NCBI RefSeq assembly: GCF_004365705.1
Contig: NZ_SOBN01000001.1
Span: 2,962,001 to 3,026,000, forward strand
DNA: 64,000 nt
Reading direction: 5' to 3'
Source: Streptomyces sp. 846.5
Lineage (GTDB): Bacteria > Actinomycetota > Actinomycetes > Streptomycetales > Streptomycetaceae
Part shown: in pieces, positions 9,578 to 19,789 of the stretch
How positions within the stretch are numbered: the first letter of the stretch is position 1
How the letters are laid out: each line of letters begins with the position of its first letter
Made by a program: the position numbers and the translations under genes
Notes under the pieces: generated by a model
What the model was told of the DNA's origin: nothing
Database searches by the model: none
What the model saw: the letters and a program-made list of their open reading frames with translations, nothing else

Positions 9578-9591
9578 GTTCGCCGTGAGCG
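9578..9591. promoter_or_regulatory. ClgR-type activator box upstream of lon
   Basis: GTTCGC-CGTGA-GCG fits the reported streptomycete ClgR motif GTTCGC-N5-GCG exactly. It lies 74 nt upstream of the lon start and 67 nt before the divergent gene at 9658. ClgR activates clpP1, clpC and lon. Confidence 0.6.
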
Positions 9592-9657
9592 ATCGGCCTG
9601 CTGCGGCAGAATGGCCGTCGCGCCCTGACCCGAGCAACACCGGAGAGAGCCCCTGCC

Positions 9658-10383
9658 ATGCCCGTCCCGTCCGACCTCCACTCCGACCTCCACTCCGACC
9701 TCCATCCCGACGACCTCCCCGAAGTGCTGGACCGCCGCGACGGCCCCTACGGCGAAGCCGTCCTCCGCCGCCGAGGCGAGCACTTCGAGATCATCGCCAA
9801 CGGCTGCTTCCTGATGGACACCTCGGACGGCCGCTCGGAACGCCTGCTGGTCACCGCCGCACTGGACGCGCTGGCCGAGCCCTGGGGCGTCGACCTGCTG
9901 ATCGGCGGCCTCGGCGTCGGCTTCTCGCTGGCCGAGGCCTCGGCCGACCCCCGCCCGGGCCGGGTCACCGTCCTGGAGCGCGAGCAGGCCGTGATCGACT
10001 GGCACACCGCGGGCGACGCCCCGCTCGCGCCCTTCGCCGGCGGCGGCCACACCGACCCGCGCACCCGGATCGTCCACGACGACCTGCTGGAGCACCTCCG
10101 GGCCACCGCGGAGCGCTATGACGCGCTCTGCCTGGACATCGACAACGGTCCCGACTGGACCGTCACCGAGTCCAACGACAGCCTCTACACCGAGTCGGGC
10201 CTGGACCTGCTCCAGCGCGTACTGGCCCCTGACGGCGTGCTGGCCTTCTGGAGCGCCGCCCCCTCCACCGCCTTCGAGCAGCGGCTGCGGGCCCGGTTCA
10301 CGGCGGTCGAGGCCGTCCCGGTGGGCGTCCAAGTGGAGCGCGGTCTGCCGGATGTCGTGTACCTTGCGACTTTGCGCCCATGA
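9658..10383 (+). CDS. Spermidine-synthase-like SAM-binding protein
   Basis: 241 residues. The Rossmann-type motif LLIGGLGVGFSLAEA (about 80-94), followed by RVTVLEREQAVIDWH and the YDALCLDIDNGPDW block, resembles the spermidine synthase/methyltransferase fold. Polyamine synthases normally have GGGDG and a proton-accepting Asp; this has GGLGVG and an N-D-N-G-P segment, so aminopropyl transfer is unproven. The N-terminus holds three in-frame copies of SDLH(S/P)D coded by 12-bp DNA repeats. Conserved next to lon in related genomes, from memory. Confidence 0.7.
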   Translation: MPVPSDLHSDLHSDLHPDDLPEVLDRRDGPYGEAVLRRRGEHFEIIANGCFLMDTSDGRSERLLVTAALDALAEPWGVDLLIGGLGVGFSLAEASADPRPGRVTVLEREQAVIDWHTAGDAPLAPFAGGGHTDPRTRIVHDDLLEHLRATAERYDALCLDIDNGPDWTVTESNDSLYTESGLDLLQRVLAPDGVLAFWSAAPSTAFEQRLRARFTAVEAVPVGVQVERGLPDVVYLATLRP

Positions 10384-10576
10384 ACGGCAGGTAGGGTCTA
10401 CGCCCATGCCGCCCCCCGAAAGCCCGGTTTGTAGAAGACTGGTTCCCGGGGGACCGCTCCGGTCCGTAGGTTTCGACCAGTGGGCGGCAGGCAACGGACA
10501 AGTACGGACCGAGACGATGCGAGCAGGAGCGCCCCACCGGCGTTCCGAGATACCCGCAAGCCCTGGGGGCGGTGGC

Positions 10577-11311
10577 GTGACCGTGACGGATGCACAGCAG
10601 CAGGAGACCAACGGGACCGGAGGTCAGCGACGGGTCCTGGTCGTGGAGGACGAGCCGACCATCGCCGAGTCGATCGCCGCCCGGCTGGGCGCCGAGGGCT
10701 TCCGGGTGGCGATCTCGCACGACGGGCCCACCGCCGTGGACTGCTTCCAGACCTGGCAGCCCGACCTGGTGGTGCTGGACGTGATGCTGCCCGGTTTCGA
10801 CGGCCTGGAGGTGTGCCGCCGGATCCAGGCCCACCGCCCGGTCCCGGTGCTGATGCTGACAGCGCGTGACGACGAGACCGACATGCTGGTCGGGCTCGGC
10901 GTGGGCGCTGACGACTACATGACCAAGCCGTTCTCCATGCGTGAGCTGGCGGCCCGGGTCAATGTGCTGCTGCGCCGGGTGGAGCGGGCCCAGCTCGCGG
11001 CCCGCACCCCGATGGGCGGCACGCTCCGGCTCGGCGAGCTGGAGATCGACAACGTCCAGCGCCGGGTCCGGGTGGCCGGCGGCGACATCCACCTGACGCC
11101 CACCGAGTTCGACCTGCTGGCCTGCCTGGCGCAGCAGCCCCGCGCGGTGCTGACCCGCGAGCAGCTGCTCGCCGAGGTCTGGGACTGGACCGACGCCTCC
11201 GGCACCCGCACCGTGGACAGCCATGTGAAGGCGCTGCGCCGCAAGATCGGGGCCAACTGGATCCGCACCGTGCACGGGGTCGGCTACGCCCTGGAGGCCC
11301 CGACGCCATGA
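10577..11311 (+). CDS. OmpR/PhoB-family response regulator
   Basis: 244 residues from GTG 10577, preceded by GGGGGCGG; an in-frame ATG at 10517 would add 20 poorly conserved residues. The receiver domain shows the acidic pair in VVEDEP (25-26), phosphoacceptor Asp68 in VVLDVMLPG and conserved Lys117 in MTKPFS. A winged-helix output domain follows (about 145-240; LTPTEFDLLACLAQQP and RTVHGVGYAL). It should bind DNA as a phosphorylated dimer. Its stop overlaps the start of the sensor kinase gene (ATGA), so the two form a two-component system just upstream of kgd. Confidence 0.93.
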   Translation: MTVTDAQQQETNGTGGQRRVLVVEDEPTIAESIAARLGAEGFRVAISHDGPTAVDCFQTWQPDLVVLDVMLPGFDGLEVCRRIQAHRPVPVLMLTARDDETDMLVGLGVGADDYMTKPFSMRELAARVNVLLRRVERAQLAARTPMGGTLRLGELEIDNVQRRVRVAGGDIHLTPTEFDLLACLAQQPRAVLTREQLLAEVWDWTDASGTRTVDSHVKALRRKIGANWIRTVHGVGYALEAPTP

Positions 11312-12489
11312 GCGCCAACAGGGGGGCGAGGACCAGGGCGGCCAGGAACGGCGATCAGCAGGAAGCAGCCGTGCGTCCCGGTCCGCTGCGCCGGGCGGCA
11401 CAGCGGGTGTGGGCGGATCTGCGCCCGCTGGACCCGCTGCGGTCGATCAAGGCCAAGCTCGCGGTCCTGGTGATCACCTCGGTGTGCATCTCCACCCTGA
11501 TGGTGGTGCTGGCACTGAACTCGGACACCCAGATCCGCATTGTGATGATCTTCTCCGTGGTCGCCTCACTGCTGATCACCCAGCTGCTGGCGCACGGGAT
11601 GACCGCGCCGCTGCGGGAGATGACCGCGGCCGCCCGGGCCATGGCCGCCGGCGACTACAGCCGCGAGGTACGGGCCACCTCCCGGGACGAGGTCGGCGAG
11701 CTGGCCACCGCCTTCAACACCATGGCCGGCGACCTGGAGGCCGCCGACCGGCAGCGCCGCGAGCTGATCGCCAATGTGTCGCACGAGCTGCGCACCCCCA
11801 TCGCCGCCCTGCGGGCCGTGCTGGAGAACGTGGTCGACGGGGTCGTCCGCCCGGAGCCGGCCACCATGGCCGCGGCCCTGGAGCAGACCGAGCGCCTCGG
11901 CCGGCTGGTCGCCCATCTGCTCGACCTCTCCAAGATCGCCGACGGGGTCACCTCGCTGGACACCCGGGAGTTCGGCGTCGAACCCTTCCTGTCCGGGGTG
12001 CTCCGCGGCCTGAGCATGGACGGCTCCACCTCCGGCGGGGCCAGTCGCCGCCGCCATGACGTCTCGCTGGCGCTGGACGTCTCCCCCGGCCTCACCGCCG
12101 TCGCCGACCCGGAGCGGCTGCACCAGGTCGTCGCCAATCTGGTCGACAACTCCTGCCGGCACAGCCCCAAGGACGGCACCGTCACTGTCCGCGCCCGCTC
12201 CTTCCAGGACGGCGGCCGGGCCAGCGGGCTGCTGCTGGAGGTCGCCGACCAGGGCCCGGGGATCCGCCCCGAGGACCGGCACCGGGTGTTCGAACGCTTC
12301 AGTCGCGGCAGCGGCCCCTCGGCCCAGGGCCCCGGCAGCGACGGCGGCACCGGCCTCGGCCTGGCCATCGCCCGCTGGGCGGTCGACCTGCACGGCGGAA
12401 CCATCGCGGTCGCGGACTCCCCGGTGGGCTGCCTGATCCGGATCACCCTGCCGGGGCAACGGTCGCCTGTCCGTTTGGGACAGACCTGA
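11308..12489 (+). CDS. Sensor histidine kinase partner of the 10577 regulator
   Basis: 393 residues. Two close membrane helices (about 50-70 and 77-95) leave almost no outside loop, so sensing is probably within the membrane or cytoplasm. A HAMP domain (97-149) is followed by HisKA with phospho-acceptor His159 in IANVSHELRTP and a HATPase domain with VANLVDNSCRHSP, DQGPGI and GTGLGLAIARW boxes. It overlaps the response-regulator gene by 4 nt. The signal is unknown; the very short extracytoplasmic loop is the main clue. Confidence 0.93.
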   Translation: MSANRGARTRAARNGDQQEAAVRPGPLRRAAQRVWADLRPLDPLRSIKAKLAVLVITSVCISTLMVVLALNSDTQIRIVMIFSVVASLLITQLLAHGMTAPLREMTAAARAMAAGDYSREVRATSRDEVGELATAFNTMAGDLEAADRQRRELIANVSHELRTPIAALRAVLENVVDGVVRPEPATMAAALEQTERLGRLVAHLLDLSKIADGVTSLDTREFGVEPFLSGVLRGLSMDGSTSGGASRRRHDVSLALDVSPGLTAVADPERLHQVVANLVDNSCRHSPKDGTVTVRARSFQDGGRASGLLLEVADQGPGIRPEDRHRVFERFSRGSGPSAQGPGSDGGTGLGLAIARWAVDLHGGTIAVADSPVGCLIRITLPGQRSPVRLGQT

Positions 12490-12750
12490 GACAATTGCCC
12501 GAAGTGCGGTCAGCGGTTCGGGGAAATCATCCTGAATGTCAGTATTTGCCGGGCCCGCTGCGACCGAACAACCACTCGTTATCCCCGATCACGAACGACC
12601 TCACACATCGATTTCGCGCCAAATCCGACGGCCGCACTGTGATCTGCGCGACGGCCGGGCTGCGGGACCTGCGCGGACCGGTGTCGGGGGCGTAGCCTTG
12701 GCTTCCGCTGTCCACCATTCTTAAGGAAGCGGAAGAGGGCGGTTGCCGCC

Positions 12751-15700
12751 GTGTCGCCAGAGTCCCCCCATACCTCGAACAGCTCTACCAGCACTGACCC
12801 GGGTTTTGGCCCGAACGAGTGGCTGGTCGACGAGATCTACCAGCAGTACCTCCAGGATCCCAACTCCGTCGACCGGGCCTGGTGGGATTTCTTCGCCGAC
12901 TACAAGGCCGGCGAGAAGGCGGGCCAGCCGGGTGCCCCTGCCGGAGCCGAGGTGACGGCGGCAGCACAGACCGCCGCAGCCCCCTCGACCCCGGCAGCGG
13001 CCCCCGCACCACCGCCCGTCGCGCCCGCGCCGGTACCGGCTCCCACGCCGACCGTCCCACCCGTCGCCCCGGCAGCCCCCGTCACTCCCGCAGCCCCCGC
13101 CGCACCGGCCGCCCGCCCGTCGCCCGCCACCACCCTTGATCGAGACGCTTCGCGTCAGCCCGATTCGGTGCCCCCGAAGCCCCCGGCTCCGCCCGCGCCC
13201 GCGCCCCGGTCGACCTCCACCCCGGCCGATGTGGCCGACACCCTTAAGGACAGCAAGAACGTGACGTCCCCCGTCGCCCCCGCCGGTCCCGAGCTGATCG
13301 CCCTCAAGGGCCCCTCCGCCCGGATCGTGGCGAACATGGACGCCTCGCTCTCGATGCCGACCGCGACCAGCGTGCGCGCCGTCCCCGCGAAGCTGCTGAT
13401 CGACAACCGGATCGTCATCAACAACCACCTCAAGCGCGCCCGCGGTGGGAAGGTCTCCTTCACCCACATCATCGGGTACGCCATGGTGCAGGCGATCAAG
13501 GCGATGCCGGCCATGAACCAGGGCTTCCAGGAGAAGGACGGCAAGCCGTTCCTGGTGAAGCCCGAGCACGTCAACCTCGGCCTCGCCATCGACCTGACCA
13601 AGCCCAACGGCGACCGCCAGCTCGTCGTGGCCGCCATCAAGAAGGCCGAGACCCTCGACTTCTTCGGCTTCTGGCAGGCCTACGAGGACATCGTCCGCCG
13701 CGCCCGCCAGAACAAGCTGACGGTGGACGACTTCTCCGGCGTCACCGCTTCGCTGACCAACCCCGGCGGCATCGGCACGGTCCACTCCGTCCCCCGCCTG
13801 ATGCCCGGTCAGGGCACCATCCTGGGCGTCGGCGCGATGGAGTACCCGGCCGAGTTCCAGGGATCGTCCCAGGAGACCCTCTCCCGGCTGGGCGTCTCCA
13901 AGGTCATGACGCTGACCTCGACCTACGACCACCGGGTCATCCAGGGCGCGCAGTCCGGCGAGTTCCTGCGCACCATGCACCAGCTGCTGCTCGGTCAGGC
14001 CGACTTCTACGACCGGATCTTCGAGTCGCTGCGGATCCCCTACGAGCCGGTCCGCTGGGCCACCGACGTGGACAACAGCCACGACAACGAGGTCAACAAG
14101 ACCGCCCGGGTGATGGAGCTGATCCACAGCTACCGGGTCCGCGGCCACCTCATGGCCGACACCGACCCGCTGGAGTACAAGCAGCGCAAGCACCCCGATC
14201 TCGACGTCCAGGCGCACGACCTGACGCTGTGGGACCTGGAGCGCGAGTTCGCCGTCGGCGGCTTCGCCGGCCGGGCGACCATGAAGCTGCGCGACATCCT
14301 CGGCGTGCTGCGCGACTCGTACTGCCGCACCATCGGCATCGAGTACATGCACATCCAGGACCCCAAGCAGCGCCGCTGGATCCAGGCCCGGGTCGAGCGC
14401 GGCCACGACAAGCCCGAGCGCGAGGAGCAGCTGCGCATCCTGCGCCGCCTCAACGCCGCCGAGGCGTTCGAGACCTTCCTGCAGACCAAGTACGTCGGCC
14501 AGAAGCGGTTCTCGCTGGAGGGCGGCGAGTCCGTCATCCCGCTGCTGGACGCGGTCCTGGACTCGGCCGCCGAGGCCAGGCTGGACGAGGCCGTGATCGG
14601 CATGGCCCACCGCGGCCGCCTCAACGTGCTGGCGAACATCGTCGGCAAGTCCTACGCCCAGATCTTCCGCGAGTTCCAGGGCAACCTGGACCCCAAGTCG
14701 ATGCACGGCTCCGGCGACGTCAAGTACCACCTGGGCTCCGAGGGCACCTTCACCGGTATCGACGGCGAGAGCCTCAAGGTCTCCCTCGCCGCCAACCCCT
14801 CCCACCTCGAAGCGGTGGACCCGGTCGCCGAGGGCATCGTCCGCGCCAAGCAGGACATCCTGGACAAGGCCGGCAACTCCTTCGACGTCCTCGCCGTGCA
14901 GATCCACGGGGACGCGGCCTTCGCGGGCCAGGGCGTGGTCGCCGAGACCCTGAACATGTCGCAGTTGCGCGGCTACCGAACCGGCGGCACCGTGCACGTG
15001 GTGATCAACAACCAGGTCGGCTTCACCGCCGCCCCGGCCGCCTCCCGCTCGTCCACGTACTGCACCGACGTGGCGCGCATGATCGAGGCCCCGATCTTCC
15101 ACGTCAACGGCGACGACCCGGAGGCCGTGGTCCGGGTGGCCCGGCTGGCCTTCGAGTTCCGCCAGGCGTTCGGCAAGGACGTGGTCATCGACCTCATCTG
15201 CTACCGCCGCCGCGGCCACAACGAGGCCGACAACCCCTCGTTCACCCAGCCGCTGATGTACGACCTGATCGACAAGAAGCGCTCGGTGCGCAAGCTCTAC
15301 ACCGAGGGCCTGATCGGTCGCGGCGACATCACCGTCGAGGAGGCCGAGCAGGCGCTCAAGGACTACCAGGACCAGCTGGAGAAGGTCTTCGTGGAGGTCC
15401 GCGAGGCCAACGCCAGCCCGGCCCCGGCCACCAGCGAGCGTCCGCAGGCCACCTTCCCGGTGCGCGTGCAGACCGGAATCTCCCAGGAGACGGTCAAGCG
15501 CATCGCCGAGTCCCAGGTCGCCCTGCCGGACTGGCTCACGGTGCACCCCCGGCTGCTCCCGCAGCTGCAGCGCCGCGCCGCCAGCATCGACGACGGCACC
15601 ATCGACTGGGCCATGGGCGAGACCCTCGCCATCGGCTCGCTGCTGATGGAGGGTCACCCGGTCCGGCTGGCCGGCCAGGACAGCCGCCGCGGCACCTTCG

Positions 15701-16647
15701 GCACCCGGCACGCGGTGCTGGTCGACCGGGTCACCGGCGAGGACTACACCCCGCTGCTCTACCTGACCGAGGACCAGGCCCGCTACACCGTCTACGACAG
15801 CCTGCTCTCCGAGTACGCCGCCATGGGCTTCGAGTACGGCTACTCGCTGGCCCGCAAGAACGCGCTGGTCGCGTGGGAGGCCCAGTTCGGCGACTTCGTC
15901 AACGGCGCCTCCACCATCGTCGACGAGTTCATCACCTCCGCCGAGGCCAAGTGGGGCCAGACCTCCGGGGTCACCCTGCTGCTGCCGCACGGCTACGAGG
16001 GCCAGGGACCGGACCACTCGTCCGCGCGCATCGAGCGCTTCCTGCAGATGTGCGCCGACAACAACATGACGGTGGCCCAGCCGACGCTGCCGTCGAACTA
16101 CTTCCACCTGCTCCGGTGGCAGGTCCACAACCCGCACCACAAGCCGCTGATCGTCTTCACCCCGAAGTCGATGCTGCGACTGAAGGCCGCGGCGTCCAAG
16201 GCGGAGGAGTTCACCAGTGGCGCGTTCCGCCCGGTGATCGGCGACTCCACGGTCGACCCGGCCAACGTCCGCAAGGTCGTCATCACCGCCGGCAAGTTCT
16301 ACTACGACCTGGAGGCGGCCCGCACCGAGCGCGGCATCACCGACACGGCGCTGGTCCGCGTCGAGCGCCTCTACCCGCTGCCGATCGCCGAGCTCCAGGA
16401 TGAGCTCCAGCGCTACAGCGGTGACGTCCAGTACGTCTGGGCCCAGGAGGAGCCGGCCAACCAGGGCGCCTGGCCGTTCATCGCACTCAACCTGGTGGAC
16501 CACCTGGACGTGGTCGTCGGCCGCAACGCCAACGGCTCCCGCCTGCGCCGCGTGGCCCGCCCGGCCTCCTCGGCCCCGGCAGTCGGCTCCGCCAAGCGCC
16601 ACGCCGCCGAGCAGTCCCAGCTCGTCGAGGACGTCTTCGGCATCTGA
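12751..16647 (+). CDS. kgd: Multifunctional 2-oxoglutarate decarboxylase / dehydrogenase E1-E2 (Kgd/OdhA type)
   Basis: 1298 residues from GTG. Domain order is the actinobacterial fusion: an N-terminal OGDH segment ([18 protein letters not shown]), a Pro/Ala linker (about 50-165), an E2 succinyltransferase domain without lipoyl domain (about 170-430, ending in [15 protein letters not shown] near 392), and a thiamine-diphosphate E1 domain (about 440-1290, with [16 protein letters not shown] near 720). It decarboxylates 2-oxoglutarate in the TCA cycle. In mycobacteria and corynebacteria such enzymes are inhibited by unphosphorylated GarA/OdhI. A strong terminator follows at 16658. Confidence 0.96.
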   Translation: MSPESPHTSNSSTSTDPGFGPNEWLVDEIYQQYLQDPNSVDRAWWDFFADYKAGEKAGQPGAPAGAEVTAAAQTAAAPSTPAAAPAPPPVAPAPVPAPTPTVPPVAPAAPVTPAAPAAPAARPSPATTLDRDASRQPDSVPPKPPAPPAPAPRSTSTPADVADTLKDSKNVTSPVAPAGPELIALKGPSARIVANMDASLSMPTATSVRAVPAKLLIDNRIVINNHLKRARGGKVSFTHIIGYAMVQAIKAMPAMNQGFQEKDGKPFLVKPEHVNLGLAIDLTKPNGDRQLVVAAIKKAETLDFFGFWQAYEDIVRRARQNKLTVDDFSGVTASLTNPGGIGTVHSVPRLMPGQGTILGVGAMEYPAEFQGSSQETLSRLGVSKVMTLTSTYDHRVIQGAQSGEFLRTMHQLLLGQADFYDRIFESLRIPYEPVRWATDVDNSHDNEVNKTARVMELIHSYRVRGHLMADTDPLEYKQRKHPDLDVQAHDLTLWDLEREFAVGGFAGRATMKLRDILGVLRDSYCRTIGIEYMHIQDPKQRRWIQARVERGHDKPEREEQLRILRRLNAAEAFETFLQTKYVGQKRFSLEGGESVIPLLDAVLDSAAEARLDEAVIGMAHRGRLNVLANIVGKSYAQIFREFQGNLDPKSMHGSGDVKYHLGSEGTFTGIDGESLKVSLAANPSHLEAVDPVAEGIVRAKQDILDKAGNSFDVLAVQIHGDAAFAGQGVVAETLNMSQLRGYRTGGTVHVVINNQVGFTAAPAASRSSTYCTDVARMIEAPIFHVNGDDPEAVVRVARLAFEFRQAFGKDVVIDLICYRRRGHNEADNPSFTQPLMYDLIDKKRSVRKLYTEGLIGRGDITVEEAEQALKDYQDQLEKVFVEVREANASPAPATSERPQATFPVRVQTGISQETVKRIAESQVALPDWLTVHPRLLPQLQRRAASIDDGTIDWAMGETLAIGSLLMEGHPVRLAGQDSRRGTFGTRHAVLVDRVTGEDYTPLLYLTEDQARYTVYDSLLSEYAAMGFEYGYSLARKNALVAWEAQFGDFVNGASTIVDEFITSAEAKWGQTSGVTLLLPHGYEGQGPDHSSARIERFLQMCADNNMTVAQPTLPSNYFHLLRWQVHNPHHKPLIVFTPKSMLRLKAAASKAEEFTSGAFRPVIGDSTVDPANVRKVVITAGKFYYDLEAARTERGITDTALVRVERLYPLPIAELQDELQRYSGDVQYVWAQEEPANQGAWPFIALNLVDHLDVVVGRNANGSRLRRVARPASSAPAVGSAKRHAAEQSQLVEDVFGI

Positions 16648-16657
16648 CGCCCCGACA

Positions 16658-16694
16658 CGACGGGCCCGACACCCCAGGGGTGCCGGGCCCGTCG
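16658..16694 (+). terminator. Hairpin terminator of kgd
   Basis: Arms 16658-16675 and 16677-16694 are near-perfect reverse complements over 18 bp (one mismatch), around a single-base loop, 10 nt after the kgd stop. It separates the core gene from the accessory island. Confidence 0.8.
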
Positions 16695-16746
16695 CCGTCT
16701 CCCCCGGCTACCATCGGACGGCCGTACACCAACAACGGGGGTGAGG

Positions 16747-17109
16747 ATGTCCAGGATCGACCGCGCGCTCAATCCAGGGAGTTACTTTGGATTCGCGGAG
16801 AACGCCGTACTGGTCGTACCCGCCCATCTGCAGCACCCGCTACCGGATGCCGCCGAGGCGGCAAAAGCAGAGACGGTCTTCGAACTTCTGGAAGGCGCGC
16901 AAGGGCCAGTCCCGGTCGGGTTCACCTCCATCGACCTGCTGGTGCAGCGACTTGGCCCGGCTCAACCCTGGGCAGCCGTCCCCGCACGGCAGTACACCGC
17001 GCTGATGGACCGTCTGGGGCTGGGCCCTGTGGTGATCGATCCGTCGACCGACCCTTCGGCCCGGCGCTGGACGCCCGCTGATCTCGATCAGTACGAGAGG
17101 ATGCGCTGA
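16747..17109 (+). CDS. SseB-like protein at the head of a WXG100-like cassette
   Basis: About 120 residues from ATG 16747, preceded by GGGGGTGAGG; GTG 16741 is a possible start. Features such as AVLVVPAHLQHPLPDA, VPVGFTSIDLLVQRLG and PWAAVPARQYTALMDRLG resemble small SseB-domain proteins often found in streptomycete type VII-like loci. One nucleotide separates its stop from the next start, and it clearly heads an operon running to 19697. GC content and codon use are visibly lower than in kgd. Function not known; a chaperone or immunity role is only a guess. Confidence 0.65.
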   Translation: MSRIDRALNPGSYFGFAENAVLVVPAHLQHPLPDAAEAAKAETVFELLEGAQGPVPVGFTSIDLLVQRLGPAQPWAAVPARQYTALMDRLGLGPVVIDPSTDPSARRWTPADLDQYERMR

Positions 17110-17110
17110 T

Positions 17111-17407
17111 ATGGGCAGCGGATACCAGGTCGTGCTCGGCGACCTGCAGAGGATGGCCGACACGTATCACAGCGAAGCTGATGCGTACCGAGGCCTCAAG
17201 CCGCAGGTGGCACCGGCCGTCGCCGATGGAGGCGACACGGGCCTCAATGACAGCATTCAACTGATCATGGCTGCGATCGACAGCATCCACACGAAGCTGG
17301 CAGACCGGATCGAGGAGCACGGCGACAAACTCGCCTACGTCCACGGTTCCTACCAGCGAAGGGACGTCGACGTGCACGGCGCCTTCGAAGACTTGATGGC
17401 TGAGTAG
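17111..17407 (+). CDS. Small helical WXG100-like protein
   Basis: 98 residues, almost wholly alpha-helical, with the heptad-like stretch IQLIMAAIDSIHTKLADRIEEHGDKLAYV (read as two helices around a bend, about 45-80). Size and helical-hairpin design fit ESX/WXG100-type small secreted partners, although no canonical WXG is present; from memory it resembles the DUF6317 group. It lies between the SseB-like gene and the large WXG-containing protein, 7 nt from the latter, which suggests that the two are secreted as a pair. Confidence 0.65.
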   Translation: MGSGYQVVLGDLQRMADTYHSEADAYRGLKPQVAPAVADGGDTGLNDSIQLIMAAIDSIHTKLADRIEEHGDKLAYVHGSYQRRDVDVHGAFEDLMAE

Positions 17408-17414
17408 CGGGGAC

Positions 17415-18701
17415 ATGACCGAGAACTGGATCGGCGGAGACTTTACCGGCCTTCAGTCCATGGGCCACACCTTGGCCGGCGCCGTCACCGCACTGGAGGG
17501 CGTCGTCAAGCCACTGGACAGCGGCGCGGACTCCCTTGTCCACGACGCCGGTTGGCAGGGCGATGCCGCCACTGCCTTCCGTGCGGCTTGGACCAAGGAC
17601 TCCTTGACGGCCGGCGGATTCTCGGAGCTCGTCGGAGCCGTCGGAAGCGTCCTGACGACACTCGGCGGCAATCTGTCCACCCTCAACGAGGCGCTCCATT
17701 CAGCCGCTGACACCGCTCGCGCCAAATCCGTCCCATTGGGTGCCAACGGCATTCCGGCGACGGATGTCCCAGGAGCGCCTGCCATCACTCTCTCCCCGGC
17801 GGTCGCGCAGGATCTTGCCGACTACTCCACGGTGTACCGCTCGATCCTGCACGAGGCGCAGCAGGCTCGTGTGGAGGCCGCGACTGCGCTCCAGGGGCTC
17901 TATGGCGAGCTGGACCCGGAGAAGCCGCTCGCTGCACCGGACAAGTTCACCCTCGGCATCCTCCTCCGGGACATCTTCGCGACCAAGGACGACTACAAGA
18001 GCGCACAGGCCGAGAAGGCGAACAAAGAGGTGGATGCGGCCAAGGCGAAGCGTGCCGCCGCCCGGAGCGCGCTCGCCTCGGAGCGCGCCGCGCTCGCCGC
18101 CGACGGGAAGAACCTCCCTACCGACCTCACCTCCTACACGGACTACCGGGCTTCGGTGTCCGACGTGGTGAAGAGCGAAAGGGCGTTGGCCGCGATCGAG
18201 GACAGCCGGAACGCTTTCTCCAAGGTCGTCAATTTCAAGCCCGGTGACATCAACGGTCTGTCCGAGGCGATCAGCAAGTGCAAATTGGCTCCGGACTTCC
18301 TCAAGGACATCCCGGTGGTCGATGTGGGCGCTGCACTGGTCGGCGCGGGCTTCGAGGCCACACAGGACCATGCCGAGGGCTGGTCCTGGACTCACGCCGC
18401 GCTGGTCGACGGCGGAGCGGCGCTCGGTGGAGTGGCTGCCGGCGTGGCGGTCGTCGCCCTGCTGCCCGAGGAAGCGGTCGGCGCCGCCGCTGTCGGAGTG
18501 GGAGCGGCAGCGGTCACCACCTGCCTGGTGATCGGCGTCGGGGTGGACAAACTGGTCCACGAGCACTGGAGCGAGGACATCCACGACCATGGCGTCCTGG
18601 GCGGCCTGGGCGTGGGTACCGCGAATGTCGCCAAGAACACGTACAACGGAGTCAAGGAAGACCTCAAGGGAGCGTGGCATGGCATCACCAGCATCTTCTG
18701 A
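17415..18701 (+). CDS. Large WXG-domain protein with coiled coil and glycine-rich membrane segment
   Basis: 428 residues. The N-terminal domain (1-110) has the WXG turn Trp47-Gln-Gly49 in AGWQGDAATAFRAAW, as in WXG100/LXG proteins. A charged coiled coil covers about 195-235 (KANKEVDAAKAKRAAARSA) and a Gly/Ala/Val-rich hydrophobic stretch about 315-365. The C-terminus (KNTYNGVKEDLKGAWHGI) resembles the short tail before the end of WXG-type toxin carriers that lack a nuclease domain. No catalytic toxin motif was found. Probably exported or membrane-inserting through a type VII-like route whose ATPase is not in this window. Confidence 0.7.
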   Translation: MTENWIGGDFTGLQSMGHTLAGAVTALEGVVKPLDSGADSLVHDAGWQGDAATAFRAAWTKDSLTAGGFSELVGAVGSVLTTLGGNLSTLNEALHSAADTARAKSVPLGANGIPATDVPGAPAITLSPAVAQDLADYSTVYRSILHEAQQARVEAATALQGLYGELDPEKPLAAPDKFTLGILLRDIFATKDDYKSAQAEKANKEVDAAKAKRAAARSALASERAALAADGKNLPTDLTSYTDYRASVSDVVKSERALAAIEDSRNAFSKVVNFKPGDINGLSEAISKCKLAPDFLKDIPVVDVGAALVGAGFEATQDHAEGWSWTHAALVDGGAALGGVAAGVAVVALLPEEAVGAAAVGVGAAAVTTCLVIGVGVDKLVHEHWSEDIHDHGVLGGLGVGTANVAKNTYNGVKEDLKGAWHGITSIF

Positions 18702-19269
18702 GCCGCCTCTCTACCAGGCACCCGAACAACCCCAGCAGATCAAGGGCGTTGGCACCAGCTGGGTGAACCGTGGTCCCGCCTACTGGTCCATGCGGGTCGT
18801 ACTTGCCGCCGGCCGCTGCCTCATCATCCTGATCATGGCGATCGCAGCAGCAGCCGGACTGAACGCGGCAACCGAGTCCGCCCCCGGGGCCTGGCGGCCC
18901 GTCATCATCATCGGCGTTGCGCTGTGCGTCGCGATCGGCTTCGTCTGGGGCATCCGCACTGCCTGGCAGGCGAACACCTCGACGCTCAGCCCGGACGAAT
19001 GGAGAGGAGTACGTCGAGCCACAGAGGCCAAGCACCCACTGGTCCTGGCTCTGACACGTTCACGCCTCCTCCTCCTGCTGACGCTACCGGTATCCGCTCC
19101 TGTCGGTTTCGGGTTCGTCCTCTCCTGGCTGCCAGGTGTCTCTTTCGGCCGCGAGCTCCCTTCCGAACACGCCGCCCGGCTCGACCTGGAGGAGCAACGC
19201 CGCGCCAACGCGGAGCGGGCCGAGAAGCACGCCGCCCTACTGCACAAGCTCCACGGCGAGAACGAGTGA
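18679..19269 (+). CDS. Membrane protein of the WXG cassette
   Basis: 196 residues from ATG 18679, which overlaps the end of the WXG gene by 23 nt. Helices at about 34-56 and 62-85, and a longer hydrophobic stretch at about 118-146, are followed by a charged helical tail (LEEQRRANAERAEKHAALL). No enzymatic motif was seen. The overlap and co-orientation put it in the same transcript as the WXG protein, so an immunity or membrane-partner role is plausible but not shown. Confidence 0.65.
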   Translation: MASPASSEPPLYQAPEQPQQIKGVGTSWVNRGPAYWSMRVVLAAGRCLIILIMAIAAAAGLNAATESAPGAWRPVIIIGVALCVAIGFVWGIRTAWQANTSTLSPDEWRGVRRATEAKHPLVLALTRSRLLLLLTLPVSAPVGFGFVLSWLPGVSFGRELPSEHAARLDLEEQRRANAERAEKHAALLHKLHGENE

Positions 19270-19697
19270 AGTCCGCGGCGCGGGTCGCCTTGGACGCGGC
19301 GTTCCAATTGCTGATCCTCGGAATCTTCGCAGACGCAGTCTGGGGTGTGCCGCAGGACTACACCCGCGACAACTCATCCGCGGTGCACGCCACGGTGGAA
19401 GCCGTGCTGGTAATGCTCATGGTCGGAGGCGGGGTGCTCGGGGCGCGGCGGCCGTTGCGGGACGCCGGGGTGGAGAGGCCGAAGTTTGGGCGACCGGATG
19501 TCAGCGGGCCGATGGACCGGCTGGAGTGGATGCGGCGCCACCGCGGGCTGGGCCCGGTGCTGAACGTACTCCAACTGCTCTACCCGTTGATGCTCCTCGC
19601 CGTCGGTGTTCTCCTCTGCCCGGTCTGGATACCCATGTTCCTGGGCTGGGCCATCTGCGGAGTCCTCGTCACCACAGTGCTGTCCTTCCGCCGCTAG
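19266..19697 (+). CDS. Small membrane protein, last gene of the WXG cassette
   Basis: 143 residues from GTG 19266, overlapping the previous stop by 4 nt (GTGA). Hydrophobic helices at about 9-25, 42-58, 98-115 and 118-138. Between them lies a basic loop (GARRPLRDAGVERPKFGRPDV). No recognised domain. It closes the five-gene operon that starts at 16747. Confidence 0.6.
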   Translation: MKSAARVALDAAFQLLILGIFADAVWGVPQDYTRDNSSAVHATVEAVLVMLMVGGGVLGARRPLRDAGVERPKFGRPDVSGPMDRLEWMRRHRGLGPVLNVLQLLYPLMLLAVGVLLCPVWIPMFLGWAICGVLVTTVLSFRR

Positions 19698-19789
19698 GCA
19701 GACAGCTGTGTCCGTCTTGGCACCAACCCGAGCATGCGCCCCGTGCCAATTGCGTAGAGCGTCACCCGGGCCAGATATATCATCGCCAC

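Noticed and set aside
12721..16602. A 1293-codon open frame antisense to kgd
   Set aside because: The translation is low-complexity (Val/Gly/Asp/Arg/Leu), has no domain and mirrors the codon structure of kgd; high-GC third positions keep the opposite strand open.
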